This document shows positions 54,385-64,000 of a stretch of 64,000 nt of DNA, piece after piece. The translations under genes and the position numbers were made by a program. Below the pieces are notes generated by a model. It saw nothing but the letters and a program-made list of their open reading frames with translations. It was not told the origin of the DNA and made no database searches. Source of the stretch: Sulfitobacter sediminilitoris (GTDB lineage: Bacteria; Pseudomonadota; Alphaproteobacteria; Rhodobacterales; Rhodobacteraceae); the NCBI RefSeq assembly GCF_010667575.1, contig NZ_JAABNT010000004.1, positions 1 to 64,000 of the forward strand, written 5' to 3'. Every line of letters begins with the position of its first letter. Within the stretch, counting starts at the first letter, position 1.

Positions 54385-55427
54385 GATGGTCGATTCTGCG
54401 AAAGTTCTGCGCGCAGGCTCTCAGGCGTCAAGTTTGGCAGCCCCTCTTCCGCCAACTCAGCGGTCTTCATCACGTCCACGACCATCGCGTTGATGGGCGT
54501 AGGCACGCCAGCTTCTGCGCCCTTTCGCACGACCATACCCTGCAATGCATCAATCTCGGTGGGCCGCCCCTCCATCAGGTCATAGGACATCGACGCCCGC
54601 GCCTGCGGATCGATCTTTAGCATGGCCGACGCGAGGCGCAGGAAGATCGCATTGGGTAATCGCAACACCAACGGCAGCGCACCGACCGGCACAGGTGTGA
54701 AAGACTTTGGCTTTATGCCGCAAGCTTTCAGCACGCTATACGCCTCGGCCCACTGGTCGGCCATCAGCCTGCGCCACCCGCGATTTTTCAGCTGTTCCTG
54801 CAATGGCAATCCGCTGAGTGCGTTCAGCGCATTGTTAAGGTTCATCAGGAACTTACCCCATTGCACGCTTTCGATGTCGCGGCTTTCCACGCATTCCAAG
54901 CCGGGAGCCTGCATCACGGCCGCCAGATCGCCCGGTCCGGCCTCAACCACGACGTCGCCCTCTACCGCGCGATGATAGCACCCCTGCCCCATTGGCACGA
55001 CGTTGAAGGCGACCATCCCGGCGCGCACATCGCGCCCCGGCAGGCGCTTGCGCAACACCTCGGCATTGGTCACGCCGTTTTGTAGGCTGACGACCGGCGC
55101 ATGGCGCGGCGCGTATTGCGCGATCTCGCGACCCAATGCATCTGTGCTGCGTGACTTGACCGTGACCAGAACAACATCTGCCTCTTCCATGCAAGCCGGG
55201 TCTTCGGACAGCCCGATGGCATCCGCTCGGACCTGCACGGCCATGCCGTCCAGATCTGTCAGCGTCAGCCCATGCGCCCTGATCTCTGCGGCGATGCGCG
55301 GGCGCACCAGCAGGGTCACATTGCGCCCTGCCGCTGCCAATAGTCCCCCGACAAAACAGCCGATGGACCCCGCACCCGCTACCACGATATGCGGGTCGCT
55401 ATCCAGTTGATCCGCATCAGCGTCCAA
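54381..55427 (-). CDS. 2-dehydropantoate 2-reductase family
   Basis: 348 residues from the TTG at 55427. The NADPH loop is [19 protein letters not shown]. It is followed by [13 protein letters not shown] and [13 protein letters not shown], then the C-terminal helical domain with [17 protein letters not shown] and [20 protein letters not shown], where Lys, Asn, Ser and Glu positions of PanE are kept. The start is uncertain: the frame stays open to an ATG at 55478, which would overlap argF by 62 bp; the TTG overlaps it by 11 bp. Last gene of argD-argF-reductase. PanE activity is not proven. Confidence 0.82.
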   Translation of the reverse strand: MDADADQLDSDPHIVVAGAGSIGCFVGGLLAAAGRNVTLLVRPRIAAEIRAHGLTLTDLDGMAVQVRADAIGLSEDPACMEEADVVLVTVKSRSTDALGREIAQYAPRHAPVVSLQNGVTNAEVLRKRLPGRDVRAGMVAFNVVPMGQGCYHRAVEGDVVVEAGPGDLAAVMQAPGLECVESRDIESVQWGKFLMNLNNALNALSGLPLQEQLKNRGWRRLMADQWAEAYSVLKACGIKPKSFTPVPVGALPLVLRLPNAIFLRLASAMLKIDPQARASMSYDLMEGRPTEIDALQGMVVRKGAEAGVPTPINAMVVDVMKTAELAEEGLPNLTPESLRAELSQNRPS

Positions 55428-56322
55428 GGCAGTACCGCATGATGGCCTTTTGCGCGTGCAACCGGTTTTCGGCTTCATCGAAGATCACCGAATGCGGCCC
55501 GTCCATGACCGCGCTTGTCGCCTCATCCTCGCGGTGGGCAGGAAGGCAATGCATGAACAGCGCGTCTTCCTTCGCCTTGGCCATGAGCGCCTCGTTCACC
55601 TGATAGCCGCGCAATTGATTGTGGCGCCGTTCCCTTGCAGATTGGGGGTCGTGCATGGAAACCCACGTATCCGTCACCACCAGATCGGCGCCCTGCACAG
55701 CAAGATCCGGATTACGTTCGATCGAATAGAGGCCCTGCAGATCCGGATGTGGGTCCAAAGGTGGCGGGCCTGTAAACGTCAGGTCAAAATCAAATTGCTT
55801 GGCCGCGTGGGCAAAGCTTGCAAAGACATTGTTGCCGTCACCGGACCAGACGACCTTCCTGCCCTTGATCGGCCCGCTATGTTCTTCGAAGGTCATAACA
55901 TCGGCCATGATCTGGCAAGGGTGGCTGGCGTTGGTCAGCCCGTTGATGACCGGCACGCTGGCGTACTCCGCCATTTCCAGCAGCGTCTGTTCTTCAAACG
56001 TGCGGATCATGATCAGGTCGACATAGCGGCTGAGCACGCGGGCCGTATCAGCGATGGTTTCACCATGGCCCAATTGCATGTCCGCACCTGACAGAACCAT
56101 GGTCTGCCCGCCCATCTGGCGCACGCCTACGTCAAAGCTGACGCGGGTCCGGGTCGATGGTTTTTCAAAGATCAGCGCAACCATATGGTCCTTGAGGGGC
56201 TGCTCCTCATCAAGCGCCCCTTTGGGCCGTCCCGCCCGGGATTTCTTCATGCTGATTGCATTGTCGATGATGTGCCGCAAGTCGTCCTGCGGTGTGGTGT
56301 GGATATCAAGAAAATGTGTCAT
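55417..56322 (-). CDS. argF: ornithine carbamoyltransferase
   Basis: 301 residues. The carbamoyl-phosphate loop is [17 protein letters not shown] appears in [12 protein letters not shown], ornithine/domain-2 motifs are [12 protein letters not shown] and VVTDTWVSM, and the catalytic Cys is in [13 protein letters not shown]. It converts ornithine to citrulline in arginine synthesis. It follows argD after 72 bp, same strand. Confidence 0.96.
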   Translation of the reverse strand: MTHFLDIHTTPQDDLRHIIDNAISMKKSRAGRPKGALDEEQPLKDHMVALIFEKPSTRTRVSFDVGVRQMGGQTMVLSGADMQLGHGETIADTARVLSRYVDLIMIRTFEEQTLLEMAEYASVPVINGLTNASHPCQIMADVMTFEEHSGPIKGRKVVWSGDGNNVFASFAHAAKQFDFDLTFTGPPPLDPHPDLQGLYSIERNPDLAVQGADLVVTDTWVSMHDPQSARERRHNQLRGYQVNEALMAKAKEDALFMHCLPAHREDEATSAVMDGPHSVIFDEAENRLHAQKAIMRYCLGR

Positions 56323-56394
56323 CTAAGTCTCTGAATGTCTGGCGCGGCCCTGCCAAGCAGGAGCTCCGCTGCGGAAATTTCGGGTCGAAAGGGA

Positions 56395-57579
56395 TCAGGA
56401 AGCGCTCAGGCTGCCTGCCGCGGCGTCCAGTCTGGATACGGCCTCGGCAATCTCCTCATCGGAGATGGTCAGCGGTGGCAGCAGACGCACCACATTGTCG
56501 GCAGCAGGCACCGTGATCACCTCGTGGGCGTAGCCTGCATTGACCACATCACCCGGTGCGACCTTGCACTTCAGCCCCAGCATCAGCCCCGAACCACGCA
56601 CAGCCTCGAAAACATCGGGGTGACCGGCAACCAGCCCCTCCAGTTTCTGGCGCAGCAGGCTTGCCTTGCGGTTCACCTCGGCCAGAAAATCCGGGTCGCT
56701 GACAATATCCATCACCGCACAGCCCACCGCGCACCCAAGTGGATTGCCGCCATAGGTTGATCCATGGGTGCCCGCCGTCATGCCTGACGCCGCATCTTCC
56801 GTCGCCAGCACCGCACCCAGTGGGAAACCCCCGCCGATACCCTTGGCGACCATCATGATATCAGGCGTCACACCGGCCCATTCATGGGCAAAAAGCTTGC
56901 CCGTTCGGCCCACGCCGCACTGCACCTCATCCAGAATCATCAGGATGCCGTGTTCGTCACACAGATCGCGCAGGCCCTTGAGACACTGGTCTGGAACAGC
57001 GCGAATACCGCCCTCCCCCTGTACCGGCTCCACCAGCACGGCGCAGGTCTTGTCATTGATCGCCGCATTCAGCGCGTCATGATCGCCAAAGCCCAGATGC
57101 ACGAAACCGGGCAGCAACGGGCCAAAGCCCTTTGTCATTTTCTCGGACCCTGCCGCCGCGATACCCGCGGAGGAGCGGCCGTGGAACGACCCGTCGAAAG
57201 TGATGATCTCGATCCGCTCAGGCTGACCTTTGTCATAGAAATACTTGCGGGCCATCTTGACGGCCAGTTCACAGCTTTCCGTGCCGGAATTGGTGAAGAA
57301 CACCGTGTCTGCGAACGTGTTGGCAACCAGCTTGTCCGCCAGCGCCTGCTGTTGCGGGATCTGGTACAGGTTCGAGGTGTGCCACAGCGCATTGGCCTGC
57401 GTGGTCAACGCCTCGACAAGCTTGGGATGGGCATGTCCCAGCGCGTTCACAGCGATGCCTGCGCCAAGGTCCAGAAAGCGTCGCCCGTCCGCCTCGGTCA
57501 GCCAGGAGCCTGCGCCGGAAACAAAGCTTAACGGTGCACGGTTGTAGGTCGGCAGAACGGAAGAGATCATCTGGATCAT
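56395..57579 (-). CDS. argD: acetylornithine aminotransferase
   Basis: 394 residues, PLP fold type I. Visible are WLTEADGRRFLDLGAGIAVN, the phosphate-binding FFTNSGTESCELAVK, the Asp in ILDEVQCGVGRTGKLFAHEW and the PLP Lys in IMMVAKGIGGGFPLGAVLA. The enzyme transaminates N-acetylglutamate semialdehyde, and in many bacteria succinyl-diaminopimelate. It starts the argD-argF block, a two-gene arginine pair common in Rhodobacteraceae. Confidence 0.95.
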   Translation of the reverse strand: MIQMISSVLPTYNRAPLSFVSGAGSWLTEADGRRFLDLGAGIAVNALGHAHPKLVEALTTQANALWHTSNLYQIPQQQALADKLVANTFADTVFFTNSGTESCELAVKMARKYFYDKGQPERIEIITFDGSFHGRSSAGIAAAGSEKMTKGFGPLLPGFVHLGFGDHDALNAAINDKTCAVLVEPVQGEGGIRAVPDQCLKGLRDLCDEHGILMILDEVQCGVGRTGKLFAHEWAGVTPDIMMVAKGIGGGFPLGAVLATEDAASGMTAGTHGSTYGGNPLGCAVGCAVMDIVSDPDFLAEVNRKASLLRQKLEGLVAGHPDVFEAVRGSGLMLGLKCKVAPGDVVNAGYAHEVITVPAADNVVRLLPPLTISDEEIAEAVSRLDAAAGSLSAS

Positions 57580-57830
57580 CCTTTTGATGGGCCGCTAAAG
57601 GCGCAAGAGGCCATGGGCGGCGCGTGTGGTCAAGTATGTTTGGGAAAGGTGCAGCGCACCGGGATCAGACCTGCGGCATGCAGGCCACGCGAAAGGGATC
57701 AGCCTTGGCGTCGTCGGGACAGGATATGTGTCGTCGTGATCATGTCGTCCCTCATAAGAGGATTGCGCAGGCTTGCATAGCCCTGAAATCGTCCCTTGTG
57801 GGTGGGCCGGCTTTGGACGCATAGGACCGT

Positions 57831-58742
57831 ATGTATCAGGCCAAGCCCCCCAACAATGCCCTGGCCGCGCTGCTGATCGCCGCTGCGACGGCGTTCATTG
57901 CGGCGACGACCCTGTTGGCGAAGGCCCTTGGCAGTGACGCGCTTGGTCCTGCCCTTCACCCGCTGCAGATCAGTCATGGCAGGTTTCTTTTCGCGTTCAT
58001 TGGCATAGCCACTGCCGCATCCATCCTGCGGCCCAAGCTGACCCGGCCCAATTGGCGATTGCATATCGCACGCACCAGTTTCGGCTGGGCTGGCGTGACG
58101 CTGATGTTTGCCTCCGTCGCCTATATCCCACTGGCCGACGCAACGGCGATTTCGTTCCTGAACCCGGTCTTTGCGATGATCCTTGCCATCCCGCTTCTGG
58201 GGGAAAGCGTGGGCCGCATTCGGTGGTTCGCCGCCGCACTCGCCTTTGCCGGCGCTCTGATCCTGCTGCGGCCGACGCCCGAAAGCTTCCAGCCTGCCGC
58301 GCTTCTTGCGCTGGGGGCGGCAATGATCATGGGAATGGAGCTGATTTTCATCAAAAAGCTCAGTCAGCGCGAGAACCCGTTTCAAATCCTGCTTTTTAAC
58401 AATGCGATGGGCGTGATCATCGCCAGCGTGGCCGTGATTGCCTTCTGGCAGCCGCCAACCGCCGCGCAATGGGGCCTTCTGATCGCGGTGGGGCTTTGCA
58501 TGAGCGTCGCGCAGGCGTTCTTTGTCAACGGCATGGCGCGCGCAGAGGCCAGCTTTGTCGCGCCTTTCAGCTATGGTACACTCATTTTTGCAACGCTATA
58601 CGACAATCTCTTCTATCGCGTGGTGCCCGATGCTGTTACCCTGATCGGTGCAGGCATCATCATTGCAGGCGCCCTACTGCTTGCCTTCCGAGAGGCGCGC
58701 TTGCGCAAACCGATGCCGCCGCGTCCAACCACCTCGGTTTGA
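57831..58742 (+). CDS. EamA/DMT-family transporter
   Basis: 303 residues with ten predicted helices in two EamA repeats. The first (ALAALLIAAATAFIAATTLLAKAL) ends near residue 140 (LAFAGALILLRPTP). The second starts ALLALGAAMIMGMELIFIKKL and ends LIGAGIIIAGALLLAF. Likely a metabolite exporter. The ATG at 57831 has a weak RBS. Monocistronic, divergent from argD across 250 bp. Confidence 0.88.
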   Translation: MYQAKPPNNALAALLIAAATAFIAATTLLAKALGSDALGPALHPLQISHGRFLFAFIGIATAASILRPKLTRPNWRLHIARTSFGWAGVTLMFASVAYIPLADATAISFLNPVFAMILAIPLLGESVGRIRWFAAALAFAGALILLRPTPESFQPAALLALGAAMIMGMELIFIKKLSQRENPFQILLFNNAMGVIIASVAVIAFWQPPTAAQWGLLIAVGLCMSVAQAFFVNGMARAEASFVAPFSYGTLIFATLYDNLFYRVVPDAVTLIGAGIIIAGALLLAFREARLRKPMPPRPTTSV

Positions 58743-58843
58743 CGCTTCCTCCCTTGCACGCAGGCCCGGAACGCTTAGTATAGGGGACTGAACAGAACAA
58801 GGCGGTCCAAGGGGGCCGCTTTTTGACCAAAGAGAGACCTGCG

Positions 58844-59419
58844 ATGTCCTGGACCGATGACCGCGTTGAGACGCTGAAGAAAATGTGGGGCGAAGGCCAG
58901 TCGGCAAGCCAGATTGCCAAAGAGCTGGGCGGCGTGACCCGCAACGCCGTAATCGGCAAGGTGCACCGTCTGGGGCTGAGCAACCGTGCCACCAGCGGCG
59001 GTGCGGCAAAGGCGGATACCAAGCCCAAGGCCAAGGCGGCGCCCAAGGCCGAAGCCAAGCCAAAGTCAGAACCAAAAACAGAAAAGCCGGTGATGAAGAC
59101 CGAAGCGGCCGCTCCGCCCAAGTCCACCCTGCCCGCGCGCAAGCAGATTATTCCGGCAGGCCAGCCCCTGCCACCGCAGCCTTCCGCGAACGAGATTTCG
59201 CCTGAAGCGCTGGCGAAAGTGAACGAAGTTGAAAAGAAGGCCAAGAAGATCGGCCTGATGGAATTGACAGAACGCACCTGCAAATGGCCCGTGGGTGACC
59301 CCGCGACCGAGGATTTCTGGTTCTGCGGCCTGCCAGTCAAGCAGGGCAAGCCCTATTGCGAAGCGCATGTTGGCGTGGCCTTCCAACCGATGTCATCCCG
59401 TCGCGACCGTCGGCGGTGA
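58844..59419 (+). CDS. gcrA: GcrA-family cell cycle regulator
   Basis: 191 residues. The N-terminal ~45 residues (MSWTDDRVETLKKMWGEGQS then ASQIAKELGGVTRNAVIGKV) are the GcrA DNA-binding domain. A Lys/Ala/Pro-rich linker follows. The C-terminal part is the sigma70-interacting domain LMELTERTCKWPVGDPATED then FWFCGLPVKQGKPYCEAHVG. In Caulobacter GcrA works with sigma70 on CcrM-methylated promoters. Start 58844 (family MSWTDD) follows AGAGAGACC; an in-frame ATG-like start lies at 58823. Confidence 0.95.
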   Translation: MSWTDDRVETLKKMWGEGQSASQIAKELGGVTRNAVIGKVHRLGLSNRATSGGAAKADTKPKAKAAPKAEAKPKSEPKTEKPVMKTEAAAPPKSTLPARKQIIPAGQPLPPQPSANEISPEALAKVNEVEKKAKKIGLMELTERTCKWPVGDPATEDFWFCGLPVKQGKPYCEAHVGVAFQPMSSRRDRRR

Positions 59420-59443
59420 CGCGTTCCTGAATAAGAGTTCTTG

Positions 59444-59473
59444 AAAGGCGATCCGGGTGGGTCGCCTTTTTCT
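59444..59473 (+). terminator. rho-independent terminator of gcrA
   Basis: AAAGGCGA (59444-59451) pairs with TCGCCTTT (59462-59469), 8 bp with a 10 nt loop, followed by TTCTTT. It lies 24 bp after the gcrA stop. The stretch 59474-59637 before the next gene holds imperfect AGAACA(C/G)TG repeats that could be operators (guess). Confidence 0.8.
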
Positions 59474-59637
59474 TTGGTATAGTTTTTTGCCCCACGCAGC
59501 TAAATTCCTTGAGAGACATTTGCGCAATGTTTTGCAGAACACTGTCACCCTTTGCAACATTCCCAACAGAACAGTGAGTTGCACAAGACCGCCCCGCATG
59601 CTTCACCCTTGGGCAACATTTCCCGAAAGGCCCGCCC

Positions 59638-61254
59638 ATGACCCAGACCATTCGCGCCGCAGATGCATTAGCCCGCCGCCTCTATGCTGTCGGATGCCGT
59701 ACCGCCTTTGGCATGCCCGGCGGCGAGGTACTGACCTTGATCGATGCACTGGAAGCAGCAGGCATCCGGTTTATTCTTGCCAAGCACGAAAATGCCGCTG
59801 GGTTCATGGCCGAGGGCGTCCATCATCGTGACCACGCCCCTGCGATCCTCGTTGGGACCATTGGCCCCGGCACCCTGAACGGCGTGAACACGGTAGCCAA
59901 CGCGCTGCAGGATCAGGTGCCACTGATCGTGTTGTCGGGCTGTATGGATCCGGCCGAGGTGCAGACCTACACCCATCAGGTCATTGATCAGCAGGCTGTC
60001 TTCCGACCGATTACCAAGGCAACATTTGCGCTTACCGCTGATGCCGCCCACGTGATTGCAGACAAGGCGGTGACCATCGCCACCGAGGGCCGCATGGGCC
60101 CTGTCCACATCGATGTGCCGATCACGGTCGCAGACGCGCAGATTTCAGCAGACGCCCCTCCACCGCGCAAACCAGCCAGTCCGACCGTACCCAGCGGCAC
60201 TGATCTGGCCATCGCACGCGGCTGGCTCAAGACCACCACCCGCCCTGTCATGATTGTTGGTGTCGATGCATTGAACCAACATGCCGAAACCGCGATCATG
60301 GAATTTGTCGAGGATCACAACGTTCCCGTCATCACCACGTACAAGGCCAAGGGCATTTTGCCCGAAGATCATGCGCTGTCGCTGGGGGGCGCTGGCCTTT
60401 CACCATTGGCGGACAAGACATTGGTGCCTTTCGTACAATCGGCAGATCTGATCATCTGTGTGGGCTACGATCCGGTTGAAATGCGCCCCGGCTGGCGCGA
60501 CGTCTGGCACCCCGACACCCAAAACGTCATCGACATCACAGCCGCGCCCAATCACCACTATATGCACCAGTCCACGTTGAATTTCATCACAGACTGCGCG
60601 GCAACACTGGGCGCGCTCAGCGATGGGTTGGACGGCAACGCCACATGGACCGACGGCGAAATCGACACAGCCAAGACTGCCCTCACCAAAGCCTTCCCTT
60701 CTGAAGAAGTTTGGGGCCCTGCCGCGATAATCGATACCTGCCGCAAGGTACTGCCCCGAAACACGCTTGCTTCTGCCGACAGCGGGGCACATCGCATCCT
60801 GCTCAGCCAGATGTGGGAATGTTACGCACCCCGTGACCTGATGCAGTCATCGGCTCTTTGTACGATGGGCTGCGCCGTGCCCATGGCGATTGGCGCGAAA
60901 CTGGCCGCGCCGGATCGTCCTGTGATCTCGTTCTCCGGTGATGCAGGCTTCCTGATGGTGGCGGGCGAACTCGCGACGGCAGCGGAGCTGGACCTTGCCC
61001 CGATCTTTGTGGTGTTTGTGGATGCCTCGCTTGCGCTGATCGAAAAGAAACAACGCGAACGACAACTTTCCAACCATGGCGTTGATTTCGCCCAGCACAA
61101 TTTTGCCGCCATGGGGGTGGCTTTCGGCGGTGCCGGCACAACCGTCCGCAACCGCGACGAACTGGAGAAAGCGCTTAACAAAGCGATGTCGGCCAACACG
61201 TTCACGGTCATCGCCGCGATCATCGAACGAGGGGCGTATGATGGACGCATCTAA
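59638..61254 (+). CDS. thiamine-pyrophosphate enzyme, acetolactate-synthase-like
   Basis: 538 residues. Pyr domain: FGMPGGEVLTLIDALEAAG with the catalytic Glu in AKHENAAGFMAEG. FAD/NAD-like central domain: ARGWLKTTTRPVMIVGVDAL. PP domain: FSGDAGFLMVAGELATAAEL, a GDG-type Mg/TPP motif with Ala replacing the second Gly. The usual final Asn-Asn of the motif is not clear (VFVDAS). It could be a decarboxylase or a lyase. The downstream CoA-transferase overlaps it, which recalls oxalyl-CoA decarboxylase pairs, but the acceptor is unknown. Confidence 0.85.
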   Translation: MTQTIRAADALARRLYAVGCRTAFGMPGGEVLTLIDALEAAGIRFILAKHENAAGFMAEGVHHRDHAPAILVGTIGPGTLNGVNTVANALQDQVPLIVLSGCMDPAEVQTYTHQVIDQQAVFRPITKATFALTADAAHVIADKAVTIATEGRMGPVHIDVPITVADAQISADAPPPRKPASPTVPSGTDLAIARGWLKTTTRPVMIVGVDALNQHAETAIMEFVEDHNVPVITTYKAKGILPEDHALSLGGAGLSPLADKTLVPFVQSADLIICVGYDPVEMRPGWRDVWHPDTQNVIDITAAPNHHYMHQSTLNFITDCAATLGALSDGLDGNATWTDGEIDTAKTALTKAFPSEEVWGPAAIIDTCRKVLPRNTLASADSGAHRILLSQMWECYAPRDLMQSSALCTMGCAVPMAIGAKLAAPDRPVISFSGDAGFLMVAGELATAAELDLAPIFVVFVDASLALIEKKQRERQLSNHGVDFAQHNFAAMGVAFGGAGTTVRNRDELEKALNKAMSANTFTVIAAIIERGAYDGRI

Positions 61255-62446
61255 AGGCGCATTGGACGGCCTCTTTGTCCTCGATCTCAGCCGTATCCTT
61301 GCCGGTCCGACCTGTACGCAACTTCTGGGCGACATGGGTGCCACTGTCATCAAAGTTGAAAACCCCAAGAGCGGCGGTGATGATACACGCGGCTGGGGGC
61401 CAAACTATGCGCGGGACAAGGAGGGCAACCCGACCGACCTGTCGGCTTATTTCATGGCCGCCAACCGCAACAAACGCTCCATCGCGGTTGATATCGCCAC
61501 CGAAGAGGGCCAGCGTATCGTCCGCCACCTTGCCGCCCGCGCTGACATTGTGATCGAAAACTTCAAACCTGACGGGCTTAAGAAATATGGCCTTGACCAC
61601 GCAACCATACTCAACGCTCATCCGTCACTGATCTATTGCTCTATCTCGGGCTACGGACAGACCGGCCCGAACCGCGACAAACCCGGATACGACCTGATGG
61701 CTCAGGGGTTCAGCGGGATCATGTCGATCACCGGAGATCCGGACGGTTCTCCGATGAAAGTCGGCGTCGGCATTGCTGACGTGATGTGCGGGATGTACGC
61801 GACCATCGGCATCCTTGCCGCGCTGCGCCATCGCGACCAAACCGGCGAAGGCCAACACATCGACCTTGCCCTTGTAGATGCCTCCATGGCCTGGCTGATT
61901 AACGAGGGCACCAACTTCCTCACCTCCGGCCAGTTGCCCGAACGACGCGGCAATGCGCACCCCAATATCGTGCCTTACGACGCCTTCGCATGCGCCGACG
62001 GTCATTTCCTTCTGGCAGTGGGAAACGATGCGCAGTTTGCGCGGTATGCGGATGTGATCGGCCTGCCGGAACTGGCCAACGATCCGCGTTTTGTCACAAA
62101 TCTTAGCCGGATCGAAAACCGCGCGGCATTGATGGACCATATTCTGCCGGCCATGAAAGCCATGACAAAAGCCAATCTGTTGACAGCCCTTCAAGCCGCC
62201 AAGATCCCTTGCGGCCCGATTAACAACATTGAAGAGGCGCTGACCTCGGAACAGGCCCGCGCCCGCAATGCCGTTGTGGACGTACCCCGCGCCAACATTG
62301 ACAAGGGACTGGTCCAACTGCTGGCCAACCCGCTGAACTTCTCTGCGACCCCCGTTCGGTATGACCGTGCACCGCCACACTTTGGGCAGGATACGAGCGA
62401 AGTGCTTGAAACATGGGGGCCAGACGCGAGAGATTTCGACGAGTAA
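61238..62446 (+). CDS. CaiB/BaiF (class III) CoA-transferase
   Basis: 402 residues. The N-terminal LDGLFVLDLSRILAGPTCTQ then LLGDMGATVIKVE is the class III start. The catalytic Asp is in the region GYDLMAQGFSGIMSITGDPD, and IEAPL-like positions appear as LVDASMAWLINEGTNFL. It moves CoA between carboxylic acids. The gene starts inside the TPP gene (17 bp overlap), so the two are co-translated; GAGGGG precedes the ATG. Confidence 0.9.
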   Translation: MMDASKGALDGLFVLDLSRILAGPTCTQLLGDMGATVIKVENPKSGGDDTRGWGPNYARDKEGNPTDLSAYFMAANRNKRSIAVDIATEEGQRIVRHLAARADIVIENFKPDGLKKYGLDHATILNAHPSLIYCSISGYGQTGPNRDKPGYDLMAQGFSGIMSITGDPDGSPMKVGVGIADVMCGMYATIGILAALRHRDQTGEGQHIDLALVDASMAWLINEGTNFLTSGQLPERRGNAHPNIVPYDAFACADGHFLLAVGNDAQFARYADVIGLPELANDPRFVTNLSRIENRAALMDHILPAMKAMTKANLLTALQAAKIPCGPINNIEEALTSEQARARNAVVDVPRANIDKGLVQLLANPLNFSATPVRYDRAPPHFGQDTSEVLETWGPDARDFDE

Positions 62447-62639
62447 GTCCGCCTGAGTTCAGCCCGTTGTGCGGATTTTAGCCTGCATTTCGGAATTTTC
62501 ACGCGGTATTTGTCACAAATCCTCACGAAAGCTGCGCGCCGCTTCACGTTGGCGTGTGACGGGCGCCAAAGTCGTTCTTTGAAATGTCCAAACCGCGTAC
62601 CCCTTATGTCAGGACGACTGACCTCGAAAGGGCCGCTCA

Positions 62640-63989
62640 ATGAAAACAGACATATGCCATGCCCCTGTGACACTGGAATATGACGCGTCAATTGACAGCT
62701 GGAACGCCATGATACGGGCTTTCCTTGCCCACAAGCCCGCGACACCTGTGCATCTGGGCGAAGTGCTTGAGGCTGAGCCGGGTTTTGCCATGGGTCACGC
62801 CGCGCGTGGATTGTTTTCGCTGATGATGGGCAGGGCAGAGATGTGGCAGGTCGCTGAAGATGCCCGTGCCGCCGCCCATGCTGCCCGTGCGCAAAATGCG
62901 ATGACCAGGCGTGAAGAGGGATGGCTCGACGCGCTTGACGCGTGGCTGGCCGATAGCCCGACAGGGGCGATCAGCGCGCTTGAAAGCATTCTGGATCACC
63001 TTCCATCCGACACGCTCACCGCCAAGGCCAGCCACGCCATCCGCTTTATCCTTGGCGATGCCGCTGGCATGCGCGCGTCGGTCGAACGTGTCCTGCCGGC
63101 CCATACCTGTGATCACCCTCTGCGGGGCTACCTCATGGGATGCCACGCTTTCACGCTTGAGGAAACCGGGGATTATGCGGCGGCTGAACTGGCCGGTCGC
63201 GCCGGGCTGACCTATGCGCCTGACGACGCATGGGGCCTGCACGCGGTGGCCCATGTCCATGACATGCGCGCAGAACCAAGCGCAGGCATCGCGTTGATTG
63301 AAGATCACAAGAGCGCGTGGGACGGTGCCAACAACTTTCGCTACCACGTCTGGTGGCACAAGGCCCTGCTGCATCTGGACCGGGGCGAAATGGACATTGC
63401 CCTTGACCTCTATGACAGCCAGATCCGTGCCGACAAGACCGACGACTACCGCGATATCGCCAATGCAACATCGCTGCTGATGCGACTGGAGCTTGAAGGC
63501 CGCGATGTAGGCAACCGGTGGGACGAACTGGGCCAATTGGCAGAAGCGCGGATCGACGATGGCTGTCTCGTCTTCGCCGACCTGCACTACCAACTGGCGC
63601 TGGCGGGCGCAGGCAAGGGAGAGCCAGCACAGGCAATGGCCACCAGATTTGCCCGCGATGCCAAGCAAACCGGCGATATGGCCGAACGTGTCGCAGACCC
63701 CGGCATCACCGCGCTTGCCGGCCTAAATGCTTTTGCCGAAGGGCGATACGGCGACGCCTTTATCCAACTGGCGGATGCCCGCCCAAAGATGCAGACCATC
63801 GGCGGCAGCCACGCCCAGCGGGATGTATTTGAACGCATGACCATTGACGCAGGCCTGCGTGCGGGCCATTTCGACGCAGCAGAACAGGTCTTGCTGGAAA
63901 GACTGGCACTGCGGGCAGGAAAAGAAGATCGCTTTGCCGCCACCCGGTTCGACCAGTTGTCGCGTGCGCGGCGCATCCCCGCGCAATAA
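62640..63989 (+). CDS. TTC38-like tetratricopeptide repeat protein
   Basis: 449 residues, wholly helical. The pattern DSWNAMIRAFLAHKPATPVH, FAMGHAARGLFSLMMGRAEM and the late MRAEPSAGIALIEDHKSAWD, FRYHVWWHKALLHLDRGEMD matches the TTC38 family (human TTC38 relatives), common in alphaproteobacteria with unknown role. No signal peptide or membrane helix. ATG 62640 lies 193 bp after the CoA-transferase, so it has its own promoter. Confidence 0.85.
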   Translation: MKTDICHAPVTLEYDASIDSWNAMIRAFLAHKPATPVHLGEVLEAEPGFAMGHAARGLFSLMMGRAEMWQVAEDARAAAHAARAQNAMTRREEGWLDALDAWLADSPTGAISALESILDHLPSDTLTAKASHAIRFILGDAAGMRASVERVLPAHTCDHPLRGYLMGCHAFTLEETGDYAAAELAGRAGLTYAPDDAWGLHAVAHVHDMRAEPSAGIALIEDHKSAWDGANNFRYHVWWHKALLHLDRGEMDIALDLYDSQIRADKTDDYRDIANATSLLMRLELEGRDVGNRWDELGQLAEARIDDGCLVFADLHYQLALAGAGKGEPAQAMATRFARDAKQTGDMAERVADPGITALAGLNAFAEGRYGDAFIQLADARPKMQTIGGSHAQRDVFERMTIDAGLRAGHFDAAEQVLLERLALRAGKEDRFAATRFDQLSRARRIPAQ

Positions 63990-64000
63990 GTCATAGGCCA

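Overview
The window looks like a chromosomal segment of a Roseobacter-type alphaproteobacterium (Rhodobacteraceae). This rests on the gene content: GcrA, phosphatidylcholine synthase, a yacG-rng-maf-infA cluster, the YcjX/TIGR01620 pair, PCuAC with a small partner, moderately high GC in the core half, and an alpha-type tRNA-Phe. It divides sharply at the tRNA-Phe gene (minus strand, 35201-35275).

Left part (1-35200) is accessory DNA stacked behind the 3' end of tRNA-Phe. Four 45-48 nt copies of the tRNA-Phe 3' half (from 1707, 14053, 18723 and 25103) divide it into segments of about 12.3, 4.7, 6.4 and 10.1 kb, plus a fifth running off the left edge. Every tRNA-derived copy, including the intact tRNA, has the same ~320 bp non-coding module on its low-coordinate side. 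In each module the octamer TGTGCGAT (one base changed in the second copy at the intact tRNA) occurs twice, exactly 34 bp apart, the second starting exactly 37 bp before the tRNA-derived core. At two junctions (1707 and 25103) a second arm lies on the other side, with two more octamers at exactly +102 and +114 bp. This is the layout expected for arm and core sites of a tyrosine recombinase, but I find no integrase gene in the window. The region therefore reads as a serial tandem array of integrase-less (cis-mobilised) elements. Orphan pieces of the same module, marked by a 23 bp hairpin, lie at 7303, 12169 and 33475 and probably mark older junctions.

Cargo of the array: five class III nucleotidyl cyclase genes (three with cyclase-TolB/FlgO-like-TPR layout, one membrane-bound, one broken by an IS), an acyl-CoA synthetase, a DUF2306 membrane protein, a ketopantoate-reductase-like enzyme, a GDCCVxC protein, a BTAD/TPR regulator, two closely similar DUF4242 proteins next to different divergent regulators, an MscS-type channel, exported SH3-type proteins, AraC, LysR and HxlR regulators, a quinone-reductase-like flavoprotein, a periplasmic binding protein with a DsrE-like protein, a GFA protein, a tautomerase, a SnoaL-like protein, and IS256, IS3, IS6 and IS21 remains.

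Right part (35276-64000) is conserved chromosome: yacG-rng-maf-infA, a nitrilase-family hydrolase, a sirtuin, PCuAC copper chaperone and partner, rpmB, a large DUF4214/RTX protein, pcs, ogt, ileS, an ycjX-GNAT-TIGR01620 operon, truA, gnd (with an in-frame TAA at its conserved active-site Tyr), a NUDIX hydrolase, a Pit phosphate transporter, an argD-argF-panE-like operon, an EamA transporter, gcrA, a TPP enzyme overlapping a CaiB/BaiF CoA-transferase, and a TTC38-like TPR protein.
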